From: an uncultured Prevotella sp.
GTDB lineage: Bacteria > Bacteroidota > Bacteroidia > Bacteroidales > Bacteroidaceae
Direction of reading: 5' to 3'
Assembly: GCA_937898715.1 (NCBI GenBank)
Contig: CALEKA010000121.1
Coordinates: 1-64,000 of the forward strand
DNA: 64,000 nucleotides
The translations under genes and the position numbers were made by a program. Below, in pieces: positions 62,239-64,000 of the stretch (position 1 is the first letter of the stretch; each line of letters starts with the position of its first letter). The notes beneath the pieces are model-generated. The model made no database searches, was not told where the DNA came from, and saw only the letters and a list, made by a program, of their open reading frames with translations.

Positions 62239-62270
62239 CAAAGATACGATATCGGCGCAACATGTGCAAA
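62239..62270 (-). promoter_or_regulatory. Promoter of pflB
   Basis: On the minus strand TTTG (62270-62267), 20 bases, TATCTTTG (62246-62239). The start near 62232 gives a leader of about 176 bases, long enough for regulation. Confidence 0.85.
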
Positions 62271-62554
62271 GATTACGGCATATTTTGTTAACTATTTTGT
62301 AATAAGTACAATGTTTGTATAGCCGACTTTGCAGTTTGCGTAGGGAGTGTCTTGAGGTTGTGCTTACGCGCGCGCACGTCAGAGAGTTTTTGGGGCTGAT
62401 TATCGTGCATGCTGTTACTTCTAATGGGAAACGTGCTGATAGTGAGTCGTTTAGAGCGTGTAGGCACAGATGATTTGCCTACACTTTGCTTGCACTTTGC
62501 CTGCATTTTGCACACACTCTTGTTTGGACGGAATTTACGAGGTGTTTTCACCTT

Positions 62555-62583
62555 TTCTGTGGGCGACGCGTCTCGCGTCGGCA
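62555..62583 (+). repeat. REP-like hairpin, copy 18
   Basis: TTCTGTGGGCGACGCG head, core GACGCG-TCT-CGCGTC, lying inside unit L3. Confidence 0.9.
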
Positions 62584-62626
62584 TTGCCACAGAAACAATA
62601 TCTGCCCCCTCGCTCTATCTTGCCAT

Positions 62627-62736
62627 GGAAAAATTAAAACGAGAGCAAGGGAAAATTAAAACGAGAGCAAGGGAAAATTAAAACGAGAGCAAGGGATAAT
62701 TTAAACAGCAGCAGGGGATAATTTAAACAGCAGCAA
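62627..62736. repeat. 22-bp tandem array, five units of two types
   Basis: Three units of exactly 22 bp read GGGAAAATTAAAACGAGAGC plus AA. Two more read GGGATAATTTAAACAGCAGC plus two bases. The second type shares GGATAATTT with the units inside L1. Confidence 0.93.
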
Positions 62737-63120
62737 GGGGTAAGACTATGGAGGGCAAGTGCAAGAAAAGTGGAAGCAATGTGGGTGATAACAATATGCG
62801 TAGTATGCTGAATATCAATAAAGTCGTTGCATTTTGAAATGGCGTGCAACCACCTTTCCCAAAAAAACTCGCTGTAATGCGTGCGCGTGTGAGAGCAATC
62901 GAAGTGGGCAATAAAAAAAGTGTACAGATTGTACACTCTTTTTGGATGACAAGCAGACTTGTACTATTTTTGCATCAGCATAATAAAATGGATTATGCAG
63001 CGGGCAATGACTTGGCTATTGAGTAGCTTAGTAAAGGCTTTGGTCCACTATGCCCGAAACTTAATTCCTTATCCACGCTTTCCTTTTATGAGGGGGCGAC
63101 ATCATATAGAGGGAGGCATT

Positions 63121-64000
63121 TTACTTCCCAATCACAATCACCTTGACATAATCCTTGAGGTGGAAGGGCCCTTTGCGGTAGCCACCTTGCGAATCGTTGA
63201 CGAGCAAGAGCGTGAGCCGACCATCGGTCAGCGTTCGGCCGAGGCACATGCCCTCGTAGTTGGCGAAGTTGAAGTGGAATGGTTGCACATGAGTGGTCCA
63301 ATCTGCCAAGAGATGCTTGTCGAGGAAGCGATTCGGGTCCAACGTCTTGAGATCCGTACTGCTGTCGATCTGTTCGCTCTCTTGCGGATTTACCCAGAAG
63401 AGTTTGCAACGTGCGGTGCTGCTCAGTCCGCCGTGAGTCACGTTGGCCTCGCGCTCTAAGACAAGCAGGCGTCCATCGGGCAAGGTCGCCAATTCCGACA
63501 CCCCGTAGACGTAAGTCTTGCCAAAGTCGGAAGACTGTCCGCGGTCCATGCGATAGGCATATTGTGCCACGGGTTGGAGGTCGTCGTTGAATGCTTGCAA
63601 GCGGAGCACATTCTGCGCTGTAGGGTGCAGAGGGCTGGCAGCAGGCCCGTCGGCAGGAAGGGTGCTCTCTGTGGTAGTCCAGAATCGGTGAGACCGGGCG
63701 TCGTAGCAGAGCGATTCAAATCCGTAGTTGCTTACGATATTGCTGCGTGAGAAGATCTGCGGCACATTGAGTTCGCGCCCTGTGGGCTGACCATCCATAC
63801 CATATTCGAGGATGCGCTGGTCGCCCTCACCACTAATGAAGAGCGTTTGCTGCGAGGGAAAGTAGGCTATGCCCTCGCAGTCGCGTACGCTTCGTCCGTC
63901 GGCGCTGACTTGCGGATTGCTATTGCCTTGAAATCCCTCCATGTATACTTGGGTCACTTCGCCCGTAGTAGCATTTTGATCAATGCGGAAGGTGAAGAAT
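63121..64000 (-). CDS. Phytase-esterase-like beta-propeller protein (5' end beyond the window)
   Basis: The frame is open to the window edge (FFTFRIDQNATTGEV before the first internal start), so the N-terminus and any signal peptide are missing. At least 293 residues are visible. Motifs of the 'esterase-like activity of phytase' family are present: DCEGIAYFPSQQTLFISGEGD, SNYGFESLCYD, GVSELATLPDGRLLVLERE, NFANYEGMCLGRTLTDGR and LLLVNDSQGGY near the end. Members are secreted beta-propellers, with phosphoesterase activity proposed. It ends 67 bases after a low-complexity stretch. No partner gene is visible. Confidence 0.8.
   Translation of the reverse strand, partial: FFTFRIDQNATTGEVTQVYMEGFQGNSNPQVSADGRSVRDCEGIAYFPSQQTLFISGEGDQRILEYGMDGQPTGRELNVPQIFSRSNIVSNYGFESLCYDARSHRFWTTTESTLPADGPAASPLHPTAQNVLRLQAFNDDLQPVAQYAYRMDRGQSSDFGKTYVYGVSELATLPDGRLLVLEREANVTHGGLSSTARCKLFWVNPQESEQIDSSTDLKTLDPNRFLDKHLLADWTTHVQPFHFNFANYEGMCLGRTLTDGRLTLLLVNDSQGGYRKGPFHLKDYVKVIVIGK

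Larger units (their letters stand above)
62362..62944. other. Non-coding unit L3 bounded by alternating purine-pyrimidine tracts
   Basis: The left tract is TTACGCGCGCGCACGTCAGA from 62364; the right tract is TGCGTGCGCGTGTG at 62878-62891, followed by the near-palindrome AAGTGTACAGATTGTACACT and a T-run ending at 62944. Inside are GCGTGTAGGCAC, GCCTACACTTTGCTTGCACT, a REP copy (62555) and five 22-bp units (62627-62736). No gene is evident between 62056 and 63120. Confidence 0.6.

Overview
The window reads as chromosomal DNA of a host-associated anaerobe of the order Bacteroidales, most likely a Prevotella-like genus. The reasons are the many TTTG-N20-TAnnTTTG promoters, secreted proteins ending in the tail GIYVxxNGQKVxx, an ExbB-ExbD-ExbD-TonB set, a carbamoyltransferase of the acyl-ornithine type, pyruvate formate-lyase, AsnA, and several mucin-type glycosidases. 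I cannot name the species from sequence alone.

Layout. 1-1.75 kb: mtnN and luxS, the two steps that turn S-adenosylhomocysteine into the AI-2 precursor, separated by a 258-bp palindromic element. 1.8-7 kb: a two-gene glycan operon (GH29 fucosidase, then a 1134-residue GH16 protein). 7.4-15.4 kb: minus-strand housekeeping genes (murF, an ABC exporter pair, lpxH, a SufT-like protein, radC, a GT2 glycosyltransferase). 16.3-26 kb: a large secreted protein, a TPR protein, a PstS-like lipoprotein, and the tonB-exbD-exbD-exbB unit. 26.4-34.5 kb: a compact signalling cluster (Ser/Thr kinase with MORN repeats, PP2C phosphatase, two zinc-ribbon/FHA proteins, an EF-hand-like protein, a LytTR regulator, a secreted SUMF1-domain protein and an AAA/PD-(D/E)XK protein). 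34.8-38.8 kb: a coiled-coil lipoprotein, ilvE and asnA. 39.4-43.6 kb: a 1390-residue protein joining a GH123-like domain to a GH33 sialidase. 44-47 kb: tRNA-Pro(CGG), a lipoprotein and the carbamoyltransferase. 47.4-56.3 kb: plus-strand genes (thioredoxin lipoprotein, NUC nuclease, subtilase, Fur, xseAB, trmB, Mrp ATPase, Smr protein). 56.7-64 kb: a lipoprotein, a GH109 glycosidase, pflB and the edge of a phytase-esterase-like gene.

How the genes fit together. GH29, GH16, GH123/GH33 and GH109 would strip fucose, sialic acid and N-acetylgalactosamine from host mucins or glycolipids. The GH29 operon and the GH123/GH33 gene lie 37 kb apart but share a nearly identical upstream module, so they are probably co-regulated. 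TonB/ExbBD would power outer-membrane uptake, and pflB would ferment the sugars.

The most unusual content is between genes: (i) about 18 copies of a REP-like hairpin whose variants keep base-pairing; (ii) tandem arrays of unrelated sequence that share an exact 22-bp period; (iii) three non-coding units of about 430-580 bp bounded by alternating purine-pyrimidine GC tracts, each with a 22-bp array inside; (iv) tandem copies of gene 3' ends (murF, tRNA-Pro). No prophage, integrase, transposase or CRISPR array is visible.
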